Positions 43,146-52,222 of a DNA stretch of 52,222 nucleotides are shown here, in pieces. The stretch lies in assembly GCA_035333525.1 (NCBI GenBank), contig DAOQQF010000004.1:1-52222 (forward strand), read 5' to 3'. Under the pieces are notes generated by a model. It made no database searches, had not been told where the DNA came from, and worked only from the letters and a program-made list of their open reading frames with translations. How positions within the stretch are numbered: the first letter of the stretch is position 1; the number at the start of each line of letters is the position of its first letter. This DNA is from CALMFT01 sp035333525 (GTDB taxonomy: Bacteria; Patescibacteriota; Gracilibacteria; Absconditabacterales; Absconditicoccaceae). The position numbers and the translations under genes were made by a program.

Positions 43146-44377
43146 ATGTTAGACCCTAGATATGTGTATGAAAATCATGAATATATTCGCAAAATCTGTA
43201 CAGAAAAAGCAGTAGAGTGCGATATTGATCTTTTTATAAGATTGTATGAAGAGCTTAAAAAAAATCAACAAGCATTGGATAATCTGAATGCACAAAAAAA
43301 TCAAGCAGCAGTATCAAAAGACATAGAGCGCGGTAAGCAACTCAAGGAAGAGGGTATGATACTTGAAGAAAAAACAAGATCTTTACAGTACAATTTTCAA
43401 CAAGTAGTTCAAACAATTCCTAATCTATATAGTGAAGATACTCCAATCGGTAAAGATGATACTGAAAATATTGTTTTGAAGTCATGGTGAACGCCTAGAA
43501 TATTTGAATTTCCTATAAAAGATCATGTGGATTTATGATGTAAACTTGATATCTTGGATTTTGACACAGCAGGTCAGGTTAGTGGTAGTAGATTTGTTTA
43601 TCTCAAAAACGATCTCGTATTGCTTCAATTTGCATTGGTTAATCGAGTGTTTCAAACACTAACTAATCAAGATATTATCAATCAGATTATCAAAGATGCA
43701 TGATTGGATGTTAGTAACAAGCCTTTTACTGCATGTATACCTCCTGTTATTATGAAGAAAGAGGTAATGCAAAAAATGGGAAGATATAATCCCAATGATC
43801 AAACATATGAACTCATACATGATGATATGGTACTGGTAGCAAGTGCAGAACACAGTATTGGTCCTATGCATATGGATCAGATGATTGATATAGAACAGTT
43901 GCCCATTAGATATTTGGGATATAGTTCGGCATTTCGTAGAGAAGCCGGTAGCTATGGTAAAGATACCAAATGAATGATTAGACAACATCAGTTTGATAAA
44001 CTTGAAATGGAGACATTTACTACTCCAGAACAAGGTATGTCTGAACATTTGTTTATGGTTGCTATCCAAGAGTACATTATGCAACAACTCAACTTACCTT
44101 ATCAGGTTATGCTTTGTTGTACTGGTGATATGTGAGCCGTAGATTATAGACATATCGATCTAAATACGTGGATACCTTCACAGTGAGTATATCGTGAAAC
44201 TCATAGTGCCGACTATGTAACTGATTATCAAGCTCGTAGATTATGAACAAGATTCAAAGACAAAAGCGATACAGGACGTAAATGATTTGTGCACATGAAT
44301 GATGCTACCGCTATTGCATTATGAAGAACGATGGTTGCTCTGATTGAAAATTACCAACAAGCAGATGGAAGTATACT
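43146..44377 (+). CDS. serS: Serine-tRNA ligase, 3' end lost in assembly gap
   Basis: At least 410 residues before the N run, against about 420-430 for the family, so only about 15-20 residues are missing. The N-terminal long coiled-coil arm (about 25-95) is clear. Class II core: motif 2 region LGYSSAFRREAGSYGKDTKGMIRQHQFDKLEM and motif 3 region FVHMNDATAIALGRTMVALIENYQQ. SerRS-specific TACIPPVIMKKEVMQ and ASAEHSIGPMHMDQ are present. It ends at the gap with ADGSI. An in-frame TTG at 43137 lies upstream, but ATG 43146 is preferred. Most glycines of the core are TGA or GGN mixed. Confidence 0.95.
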
Positions 44378-44477
44378 NNNNNNNNNNNNNNNNNNNNNNN
44401 NNNNNNNNNNNNNNNNNNNNNNNNNNNNNNNNNNNNNNNNNNNNNNNNNNNNNNNNNNNNNNNNNNNNNNNNNNNNN
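44378..44477. other. Assembly gap (100 N)
   Basis: Exactly 100 N, the usual placeholder for a scaffold join of unknown size. The distance and even the adjacency of the two flanks are not proven by sequence. The gap removes the end of serS and the start of the next gene. Confidence 0.99.
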
Positions 44478-44954
44478 AGTAATAATAAAGTAACCTATAG
44501 TAGATTTAGAGAGCGAGATAAGAAGGATAAAGCATATATTATCCAAATCATTGATATATTGGGGTGAGATATTCATAAACATACAGAGTATTATCGTAAA
44601 ATATTTAAAACGTTCTTGGACATTAATGATATAGTATCAAATTATAATAAAAACATAAAAAAGGAAAATCCATTAACTATCTATAATAATGCGTGTAAGT
44701 ATTTTTTTAAACAGAATGATAATAGCTATAATAATGACGAACAAAAAAATATTATCAAATGGTATAAGACTTATAGAGGTATGGCCACATGAAAACTCTA
44801 TCAAGGAGATTTAAACAATGAACACCTTGTCATAAGAACAATACAACATATGATGCAAGAAACACTTTACTCATACCTGAGTAGTGATAATGCTAAAGAA
44901 GATTGGCAGACAGCAGTCAATAGTTATCAGCAATCATTAACTTCTATTATATAA
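44478..44954 (+). CDS. C-terminal fragment of an unknown helical protein
   Basis: 158 residues are left after the gap; the start is missing. The fragment is basic and Tyr/Asn-rich (YSRFRERDKKDKAYI, FFKQNDNSYNNDEQ) and appears helical throughout. It does not match the end of SerRS. A later part, KTYRGMATGKLYQGDLNNE, then IRTIQHMMQETLYSYLSS, could be an HTH or RNA-binding type, but this is a guess. No family recognised. It is followed 16 bp later by cca. Confidence 0.5.
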
Positions 44955-44970
44955 TCTCCTTATTGATTCT

Positions 44971-46650
44971 ATGCAATTATACATCAATCAATTCTATCTT
45001 ATTGATGAACATCTCCAATGGTTTATGGAGAAATTTGATAATCAGAATTTATTTGTAGTCTGATGAATTGTAAGGGATATTCTATTGGGCAAAAAAAAAG
45101 ATATCATCGATATAGATTTAACTACTGCTGGTAATCCCGATGATATATGGTCTCGTATCCAAAACAAAGCTACATCTGATATAAGTATTTTTCGTACAGA
45201 AAAATTTGGAACAATGAGTATCGTTCGCGATACTATCAAATATGAAATAACTCCATTTCGTGAAGAATCATGATATAGTGATATGCGTCATCCAGATCAG
45301 ATAGTTTGGTCAAACGATCTTGTTAAAGATGCTGGTAGAAGAGATTTTACTATCAATGCATTATATTACTCATGAGTAAATCATGCTATGTATTGATGAT
45401 CTTTATCTTGAGGTGGTATAGATAGCACTTATACCGACGGATATGATATTGATAGTAATATGTTGAAATCATGATGGCTAGTCGTATGAACGGTGCTTAT
45501 TATTCAAGATCATGATATGATAAGTAAATTATTACCAGATGGTAAGTTTGATTATCAGTCTTTTGTAGATCTTGGTAACAAGATATGATATAATAGCAAA
45601 GCTATTAGTTGAATCATTCGAGATCCATATTGATGAATACAATCATTGATTGATGAAACAATAAAATGTGTTGGCATCCCTGATCATAGATTTTTGGAAG
45701 ACCCATTAAGAATTTTGAGAGCAATTAGATTTCAAAATACGCTCAATTTTGATCCTGACTTATGAGTACAGTTTGACTATGAAAAATGAACACGACTTGG
45801 TATGAAAAAATACTACTATTTGGTTAAAACTCTCAGCAAAGAACGTCTCCATGATGAAGTAAAAAAAGTATTCTCATGACCAAACCCATTTGGATATATT
45901 GCTGTATTGGATGAATTGAATTTAATTAAATCATTATTTCCAAATATTACTTTTCTCAAACATCTTGATCAACCAATAAGATATCATCCATTTGATGTGT
46001 ATACTCATAGTTTACTTGCGTTACATCATCTCCAATCTATCAATACTAGTTACCTTGTAAGACTTGGTATGCTTTATCATGATGTAGGTAAATCAGAACA
46101 GTATTATACTCATAGTTTCTGATTATCAAATGATGACAGATCATTTATTTATGGATGACGACTTAATCATGTGAATTGTGGACAGGATATGGTACGTAAA
46201 GATCTAGAATTAATAGGTTTTAGTAACAAGGAGATAGATGAAGTAGTGCGATATGTTGCTAAACATATGAAACCAGGTGAAATTTTGATGTCAAAACCTG
46301 ATAATTGGACTAAAAAACTCAGAGAACTCTATGCTGAATGATGATACGAATGGACTCGTAATTTGTTGGATATTTGTAAGTGAGATCGTCGAGGTCATTT
46401 CAATCCAATTCAGCGTTCATCCATGAAAGATGTAGATCAGCTGTATGTATTATTGGATAATCTGAGAGATTCAGAAGGGCAGTTTACCATGAGTAAACTA
46501 GCAATCAATGGCCAAGATATTATGCAAGAGTTTCACCTTGAACCAGGTAAAAACATAGGAGAGTTACTCAAAAAGGCTTATGAGCGAGTTATGGAAGATG
46601 TGGTAGATAGAAACGATAAAACAAAGATTATAACATGGTTGCATACGTAA
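44971..46650 (+). CDS. cca: CCA-adding enzyme / tRNA nucleotidyltransferase with HD domain
   Basis: 559 residues; bacterial class II CCA enzymes are usually about 400-480. Head: VVGGIVRDILLGK (31-36 onward) and the metal-binding DIDLTT; then RRDFTINALYYSG (about 122). EDPLRILRAIRF is the neck region. The HD-domain part (HPFDVYTHSL, then LGMLYHDVGKSEQYYTH near 369) is typical of enzymes with phosphohydrolase activity. About 70-80 extra residues sit between RRDFTINAL and the DETIKCVGIPDHRF segment (nt about 45370-45640). It adds or repairs the 3' CCA, needed here since tRNA-Arg encodes none. Stop TAA, then a convergent gene. Confidence 0.93.
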
Positions 46651-46702
46651 TGTTTATTGTGAAGTCTACTTAATAATAATGTTTACATATGCTATTGTTT
46701 TC

Positions 46703-47812
46703 CTACCTCCAAAAGACAAACTCCATATCTATAGGGTCACTACGATCCAGTAGTGATTGTCATCATGAATACATAATTCACTCTTGGGGATCGATAAATC
46801 TCCAGTCTGCTTCCCCTATGATAGGGTTCCTTAAACCATTGGTATAGTCTACATTGAAATAGTTTACTCAGATTATCTCTGATGTATAGTCAAGGGTTGT
46901 AGCAAGATCGTTGAGTCGTTGTGATTTTCTAATACTATCACGACGATACGAACTAAGTGATTTTTGATACTCATAATTTCATTCATACCATACGGCAGTT
47001 GTCCCTACTTCATCGATATAGATAGGTTTTTTGGTAGAAAGGATCCTATTTCGTTGATTTCGTTTTGGGTCATTGAGAATATCCTTAAAACTTAGCCATA
47101 GACGATTTGATGTTGCCTTACCTCGGTTATAAATAGTAAATCATAGTATATCTACCGTTCATGAATTATAGTAATCTTCCCATGTGTAGCAGTTAGTTCT
47201 TGTTTTTCTACTTGGGGTGCATGAAAAGAATTTGGAATGTTGTCATGGTTCATATCACCTCAATACGGGCATATCATGAATATTAAATGAAAAGATAAAC
47301 TGAATGTTTTTTTGATCTAATCATTCTGATCTACTGAGATCTCGCACTCTTTGCCACGCTTTTTTGAAATGAGTAGGGTCACTTGATCGTGGGTATCGTC
47401 ATCCATTCATTTCATGCATGGTGCGAAATAGTACTTTCAGATTATATTGTTTGATATCATGAAAAAAGGCTTTGTATTCTTCATCAAAAGCACCATCTGC
47501 TACTTGTTTTGCTGTCAGCATATCGGGCGATAGAGTGAGGTGATAGGTTCTTCATGTTCCTAGTTTATCAACAATATTTTTGAGTACAAGGGATCATTGT
47601 CTGAGATAGTCATCAAGAATAAAAGCGACGGTAGAAAATTTATAAGGAACCATATTAGATTCATTATCCAAGATCTCTTGGACTGTTTTGGATTGTGAAA
47701 AAATTCATAGAGTGTAAGAATGACTTACTAATGGTATACATGATAATCAGAATATACATAGTGATCCTCATATAATAACATAGGTGAAAAGATGTTTGAG
47801 GTTGGTGTTCAT
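46703..47812 (-). CDS. Secreted GH26-like glycoside hydrolase
   Basis: 369 residues. N-terminal TM/signal at about 8-33 (LFTYVIIGGSLCIFGLS). The catalytic part shows the family-26-like acid/base region LFRTMHEMNGGRYPRS (H.E.NG..YP) and a later YIDEVGTTAVWYEG that may hold the nucleophile. Aromatics and Asp/Asn patches (LGFTIYNRGK) line the rest. GH26 enzymes cut beta-mannans or related beta-1,3/1,4-glucans; the substrate here is unknown. It may trim surface glycans of a host or of the cell itself. The catalytic Glu assignment is by motif analogy only. Confidence 0.7.
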
Positions 47813-47949
47813 GAGTAGTGTAGGGTGAGTAGATATGTTGTGCTTATGTTTCAATTATGTTTCAATCTTGTATAAAGGTCTATAATAATTATCTTACAAG
47901 GTATTCATATATAAAATCATTTATTTTTGATTTTCTTTGTTGACAAGCT

Positions 47950-49095
47950 ATGAAAACTGATTTACATACTATTTTTGATCAGCAGTATTTGATCGATCGG
48001 CTTAAAGAACAATGAGTTCCATCATTTCGTAAAAAACAAATCTATACCGAGATTTTTACTCATTCGATTATTTCCTTTCAAGAAATGACTACGTTGCCAG
48101 TTGATCTCAGGACCAAGTTATCAGAATCGTTTCAGATTATCCCTTTTGAACTTGATAGTATTTATGAAAATCCTGATAGTACCAAAATAGGATTTAAACT
48201 TTCTAATGGGAGTATTGTTGAATCGGTAGTTATGTTTCATCATCATGAAAAAGACCGTAATGATTCTACTTCTGCCAAAGATATTGTTCTCAATAGGGTA
48301 ACCTTGTGCATTAGTTCTCAGGTCTGATGTCCAGTTTGATGTATTTTTTGTGTAACTGGAAAACTTGGTTTTGGTAAAAATTTATGATACGATGAAATGA
48401 TTGCTCAAGTTATTCGGGTTAATCATTATCTTAAAGACAAACTTGGTAAAAAGGGTGATTGAACATGGTGGAAGGTAAGAAATATTGTCTTTATGGGTAT
48501 GTGAGAACCGTTACTCAATTATGATAATGTAAAAATGAGTCTTGAGTTTATGCTCAAACAAGAGTTTTTATCACTGAGTAAAAGACATGTTACTATTAGT
48601 ACATCCGGCATCATACCAGGTATTGATAGACTGGTCCAAGACGGTATCGATTGCGCACTTGCTCTCAGTCTTCATGCGCCCAACCAATCACTAAGAGAAA
48701 AACTCATACCAACAATTGCCAAAGGGTATACATTGGATAAGCTGATGGAAGTAATTGATAGATATACACAAGCAACATGAAATAGAATTTTCTATGAGTA
48801 TATTATGATTGATCAGATGACTGATCTGCCAGAACTAGCTCATGAGCTTGTCATGTTACTTCGTGATCGCTCTGCTCATGTCAACTTAATTCCCTATAAT
48901 CCAAATCCAGCTATGCCTGAGTTGCGTGAATCGTCAATCAAGGCTATTTTGGCCTTTAGAGATATACTTGAGGCTTGAGGTATTACCGTCACTGCCCGCA
49001 TCAATCGTGGACGCACCATCAAATGAGCCTGTGGCCAACTCGGTTACGAGAAAGTGGTCAAAGGCGAGAAAGTTGTATTTGAAAAGAAGAGATAA
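47950..49095 (+). CDS. rlmN: Dual-specificity 23S rRNA/tRNA C2-methyltransferase RlmN
   Basis: 381 residues. Radical SAM motif CPVGCIFC (C127, C131, C134), the catalytic Cys of the family at C120 in VTLCISSQ and at C361 in RTIKGACGQLG. Between them are VFMGMGEPLLNYDNV and SLHAPNQSLREKLIP. It methylates A2503 of 23S rRNA and A37 of some tRNAs by a methyl-Cys mechanism. A short upstream gap of about 137 bp separates it from the divergent hydrolase gene. Repeat family A copy 4 starts 25 bp after the stop. Confidence 0.97.
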
Positions 49096-49120
49096 GTTGA
49101 TTATTTTATCGATCAGAAAG

Positions 49121-49289
49121 TTTAGGAAGCTGGGGAAGAACTCTCAATTCATGAAAAACTACCTATAATATCAAATCCTTTGGTCTTATAAAATCCACAT
49201 TCGACGAGCTTCCTCAGGATATTTATCCCGAGACTTCGGGACCTCTTCCATGTCGTAATCATAACACTTCGTTTTTATGTTACTTATTT
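49121..49289 (-). repeat. Repeat family A, copy 4 (inverted)
   Basis: On the minus strand it runs AATAAGTAACATAAAAACG...TGATTACGACATGG..TCCCGAAGTCTCGGGA..AGGAAGCTCGTCGAATGTGGA...TTTTTCATGAATTGAGAG..CCCAGCTTCCTAAA. AGGAAGCT and AGCTTCCT form an 8-bp inverted repeat bounding the 3' module. Its minus-strand first bases supply the TAA of the next minus-strand gene (49284-49286). Confidence 0.88.
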
Positions 49290-50153
49290 CAGATGTTTTT
49301 TAAGATATTTGAGACAATCATTATAATAACCTTTATAAGAGTGTAAAGAAGAATTGTCTTTTGAAGTATGTGCTTTACAATAAGCTACTGTTTTTTTAGC
49401 TATTTCATCCTTTTTATACTTAGATTTAGAAGAAAGACAGATCTCTCGTGCAGAACCCAATAGATGAATATCGCGGTCAAAATCGTAAGTCGAAATTGAT
49501 TCATAGTCTTTCATAATGAAATCAATAGCTTCTTCATGTCTTCAGGATGCCGTAAGTAACTTTGGTCATAAAATACGATAATCATTTTTGTGTAAATTGT
49601 TAAGTTGCCAAGCAAGAACTTGTAAATATTTTTCCTTACAAAGTACTTTTACAGTGTATGAATACACATCTCGATTAATATGAGATCGATGAAAATCACT
49701 GTTATAATAAGCTTCATTTGATATATTCATGTTTTGGAGTAATGTTTTAATTTTTTCCAACAGATAATTATTAACTATAGGATCATTCCATTTTTTTAGA
49801 TAATTTAATATGATATTAAAATCTTCATTATGTATAGTTAAAACTTTCCCAACAGTTAGTCCTTGAGGTCATGAATCAAAATAATTATCTATAAGTTTTG
49901 TTACGAGTATTTTAAATCTATTTTTTAAATTATGAGCACGAGCATATTCTATTTCATTAATCCATATTGTTTGATCATTCATCTCAATCAAAATATTGGA
50001 AAAGACTCTTCACTTATCAGTATGTTTGTATTTATTATACTGAGTCAATAAAACATCTTTTACCTCCTCTATTATGGTTTTCCTCCTAAGAGGGTCCTGA
50101 AATGAATCGCAAATTAGTTGGGGAGAAATAAGTGATGTATTTATTGCACGCAT
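49284..50153 (-). CDS. Uncharacterised helical-repeat protein
   Basis: 289 residues. Basic and Asn/Tyr-rich with many predicted helices, for example DPLRRKTIIEEVKDVLLTQY, then LEKIKTLLQNMNISNEAYY and a C-terminal YYNDCLKYLKKHLK. It looks like an alpha-solenoid or HEAT/TPR-like repeat protein, but no clear repeat is seen. No signal or TM. Only a few glycines; TGA is used for at least two. It is 57 bp downstream of the next gene's final stop, both on minus. The stop codon lies within repeat A copy 4. Confidence 0.7.
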
Positions 50154-50210
50154 TGATATAAAATTAAGTAGTAAAATAGTGTTTGTCCCTAATAGCTCAA
50201 TTTATTATTC

Positions 50211-52094
50211 TTACTTACCTATCTTGTTATAAATCTCTGCCAAACGATGATATATTAATGCTTGGTTGGTCTGACCAAGTTTTTGAGCTATCTGAGCGGC
50301 CGCAGAATAATCTTTTTTTTGAAGATATGCTCGGAGTTCATAGTGGTGAAATTGAGTAGTTTTTATGTTTTCATGAGAATCTTAATTCGTATCAGTATAT
50401 TGAGCATAGGTTTGTTGTTTTTTTCGTTGATGTGTTCGTTTGTTATTATTATTCATAGGAGCCATTTTTTTAAAGAGATTAAATAATTGTATTGTAACCT
50501 CTTGTTGACCACTTATAGGTACAATGTCTTCAAATCTACCTTCATGGATAGCGACTAATTGTTCATAGTGTTCAAATCATTCTGTGCTACCAAAAAATTG
50601 GTTAATTTGTCACAATATGGATTTCATAATATAACAATTATTAGAGTTGTGTAACATTCAATCATAAGAGCTTTGTAACATTTTCTCTAAGTATGTCTTA
50701 CTTTTTTCCTTTTTACCGATACTATCATAACAGTATGCGAAATCAATCTTATAATTCCCTTTGGATGATTTTGATACACATGTATCTATAAGTCATTCAA
50801 TCAAAGATGCATATTGATCAAATCATTGGACGGAATCAATACATCTCTTTATAAGTTCTTTATGAGTTTGAATATAAGCTAACATTTCATATTGATCACG
50901 ATAAAAATTTCTTTCAGTATCTTTGAAAAAAGAATCAATTACAGCCTCTTTTAAAACAATAAGATCATCGACATTCTTATTGAGATAATCAAACGAATCA
51001 AAATAATCGCTTATAAAAAGATTTTTTGGATATCATAACTCATATATCTTATTCATAACGAGATCTTTTTTATCATCTTCTATATTATTTTCTTTTATAT
51101 ATGTTAAAGCACAATTATAAATATTCCTTTTTTGTGAATTGTCAGACTTTGGGTCATTAGAAAGATTATATGCTAAAGTCATATAATAATTAATTCTAAA
51201 ATCATGATCACATCTCGACAGTGCTTTGTCTAGTATCATTCACTCTTTTCAATAACTGGTTCTACTACTGTTTTTATCATAAAGCCATGAGATTCATCCT
51301 CCCCTCTCTATATTGCAATATTTATTATCTATATCACACAATGTTTTGTTGATCTGTATAATATTTTCTTTTATTTCTTTATAAAACAAAGTAGTTTCTG
51401 TATCTCAAGCTGTAAATTCTCGTAAAGGAAATAATTTAATAAATAACATTGCATAAAAATTGAGATTTATTTCATTAATTTTGCTATTTATATAATCTCA
51501 TACATTAGATGTAGGATGGTCGTATCTTTGAAACATGTTTTTACTATAATGTATGTGATAAGTATTTAAAAAATTTCAAAAATACGTTTTATTAATATAT
51601 GTTTTTATAACACTATCATTGCGCTGTACAATGTGTGTCAATAACTCTTCTGAAAATGTATAATCCAATATATATTTTTTAATTGATTGATTATGTTTCT
51701 CCATCATTTGTACATCTGCTTTTTCCTGTAGTATTGGAAAATCACAAAATCAAGTTGTTCACATAGGTATCTTTAAGATCCTATCCATTTCTTGATCAAT
51801 CAATCATTTAATGATAGAAAAATATCTTTCTTTATCTCTTTCATAAATCCTATCAGCTTCATCTAAACAAAGTCTCATAAATACAGTATCGTTACGTATT
51901 ACTTGTTTTAAAATATCAAATATTTGAGACTTTATTGTATCACTACTTTTTTCTGATTGATATGAAGTGAGCAATATATTTATCATAAAATCGCCTGCTC
52001 ATAAGCTCTCAAGCTGACTACTATTTTCTTTTATTAAATCAATCTCTTCTTGAGTAATTTGTGCTTCTTGAGTAATTTGTAGTTTTGTGTTCAT
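50211..52094 (-). pseudogene. Large helical protein interrupted by an in-frame TAA
   Basis: From ATG 52094 the frame gives 570 residues and stops at TAA 50382-50384 (after QQTYAQYTDTN). The same frame then continues open for about 56 codons (DSHENIKTTQFHHYELRAYLQK..QALIYHRLAEIYNKIGK) to TAA at 50211-50213. The continuation is TPR-like and reads as the natural end of the protein, so a nonsense mutation or an error is likely. If the first TAA is real, the CDS is 50382-52094. The rest is Asn/Tyr/Lys-rich and helical, with no signal. TGA-Gly codons are frequent. Related in style to the neighbour at 49284, but no family is recognised. Confidence 0.65.
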
Positions 52095-52222
52095 GATGAA
52101 TGATAAAAAGATAAATGAATATAAAAGGTATGTCAAAAAAAATAATCAAATACAATTAAAATAAAAATTGGGTATTGCTAATATAGATATTACTACTTGA
52201 AAATCACTTCTAATTATATAGG
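52095..52222. other. A/T-rich upstream region at window end
   Basis: 128 bp upstream of the large helical gene. Very AT-rich. No gene is seen; a neighbouring gene may start beyond the window. Confidence 0.4.

Noticed and set aside
1..52222. In-frame TGA read as selenocysteine or as many pseudogenes
   Set aside because: Far too many TGA per gene, at glycine positions rather than Cys positions, and no SECIS-like elements next to them. Glycine recoding explains all cases.
1..52222. CRISPR array or rRNA operon
   Set aside because: No regularly spaced short repeats with unique spacers and no conserved rRNA segments were seen on either strand.

Overview
The window reads as a chromosome segment of an AT-rich, small-genome bacterium that uses genetic code 25 (UGA = glycine). 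This points to the Candidate Phyla Radiation groups Absconditabacteria (SR1) or Gracilibacteria (BD1-5). Read with the standard code, nearly every gene shatters at TGA. Read with TGA = Gly and only TAA/TAG as stops, long proteins appear, and TGA falls on invariant glycines: the TilS PP-loop, the RlmE SAM loop, the PPK2 Walker A loop and the RF1 GGDEA motif. The only release factor seen is RF1, which reads UAA/UAG. All coordinates below use code 25.

Layout. 1-8.3 kb: hemW (minus), a CAP-domain secreted protein and a large beta-propeller secreted protein (plus), a tRNA-Arg(CCG), then a minus block with a T4SS-pilin-like membrane protein, a coiled-coil protein, a Nudix-like protein and the overlapping pair ruvX-tilS. 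8.3-17.5 kb: plus-strand aspS, valS, rlmE, a PilX-like pilus protein, an MscS channel and an unknown protein, interrupted by one minus-strand membrane-anchored protein. 17.5-24.6 kb: a minus-strand block read in the order dus, secreted protein, exonuclease-like, TPR protein, PrsW-like protease, prfA and an in-frame yidD-fmt fusion. 24.6-27 kb: an accessory patch with a peptidoglycan amidase and possible gene debris, bracketed by two near-identical 200-bp direct repeats. 27-37.7 kb: a giant surface protein of about 2911 residues (DUF11-like and SdrD-B-like repeats) followed by a HlyD-type lipoprotein. It is preceded by a short UGA-containing leader ORF overlapping a terminator hairpin. 37.7-41.1 kb: a frameshifted barrel-like gene without any UGA codon, a PPK2/VTC polyphosphate pair and an AbiEi-like regulator. 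41.2-49.1 kb: trxA, ruvC, a prepilin, serS (cut by a 100-N gap), cca, a GH26-like secreted hydrolase and rlmN. 49.1-52.2 kb: two large proteins of unknown function, one broken by an in-frame TAA.

Two families of intergenic repeats stand out. Family A is about 165-260 bp and has four copies, each abutting stop codons. Family B is 200 bp with two copies. Most genes lack a Shine-Dalgarno sequence, and several have a -10 box 5-8 nt before ATG, which suggests leaderless mRNAs. The gene mix (translation and RNA modification, recombination, pili, a giant adhesin, efflux adaptor and scavenging-type phosphate chemistry) fits a host-dependent surface-attached cell, but that lifestyle is inferred.
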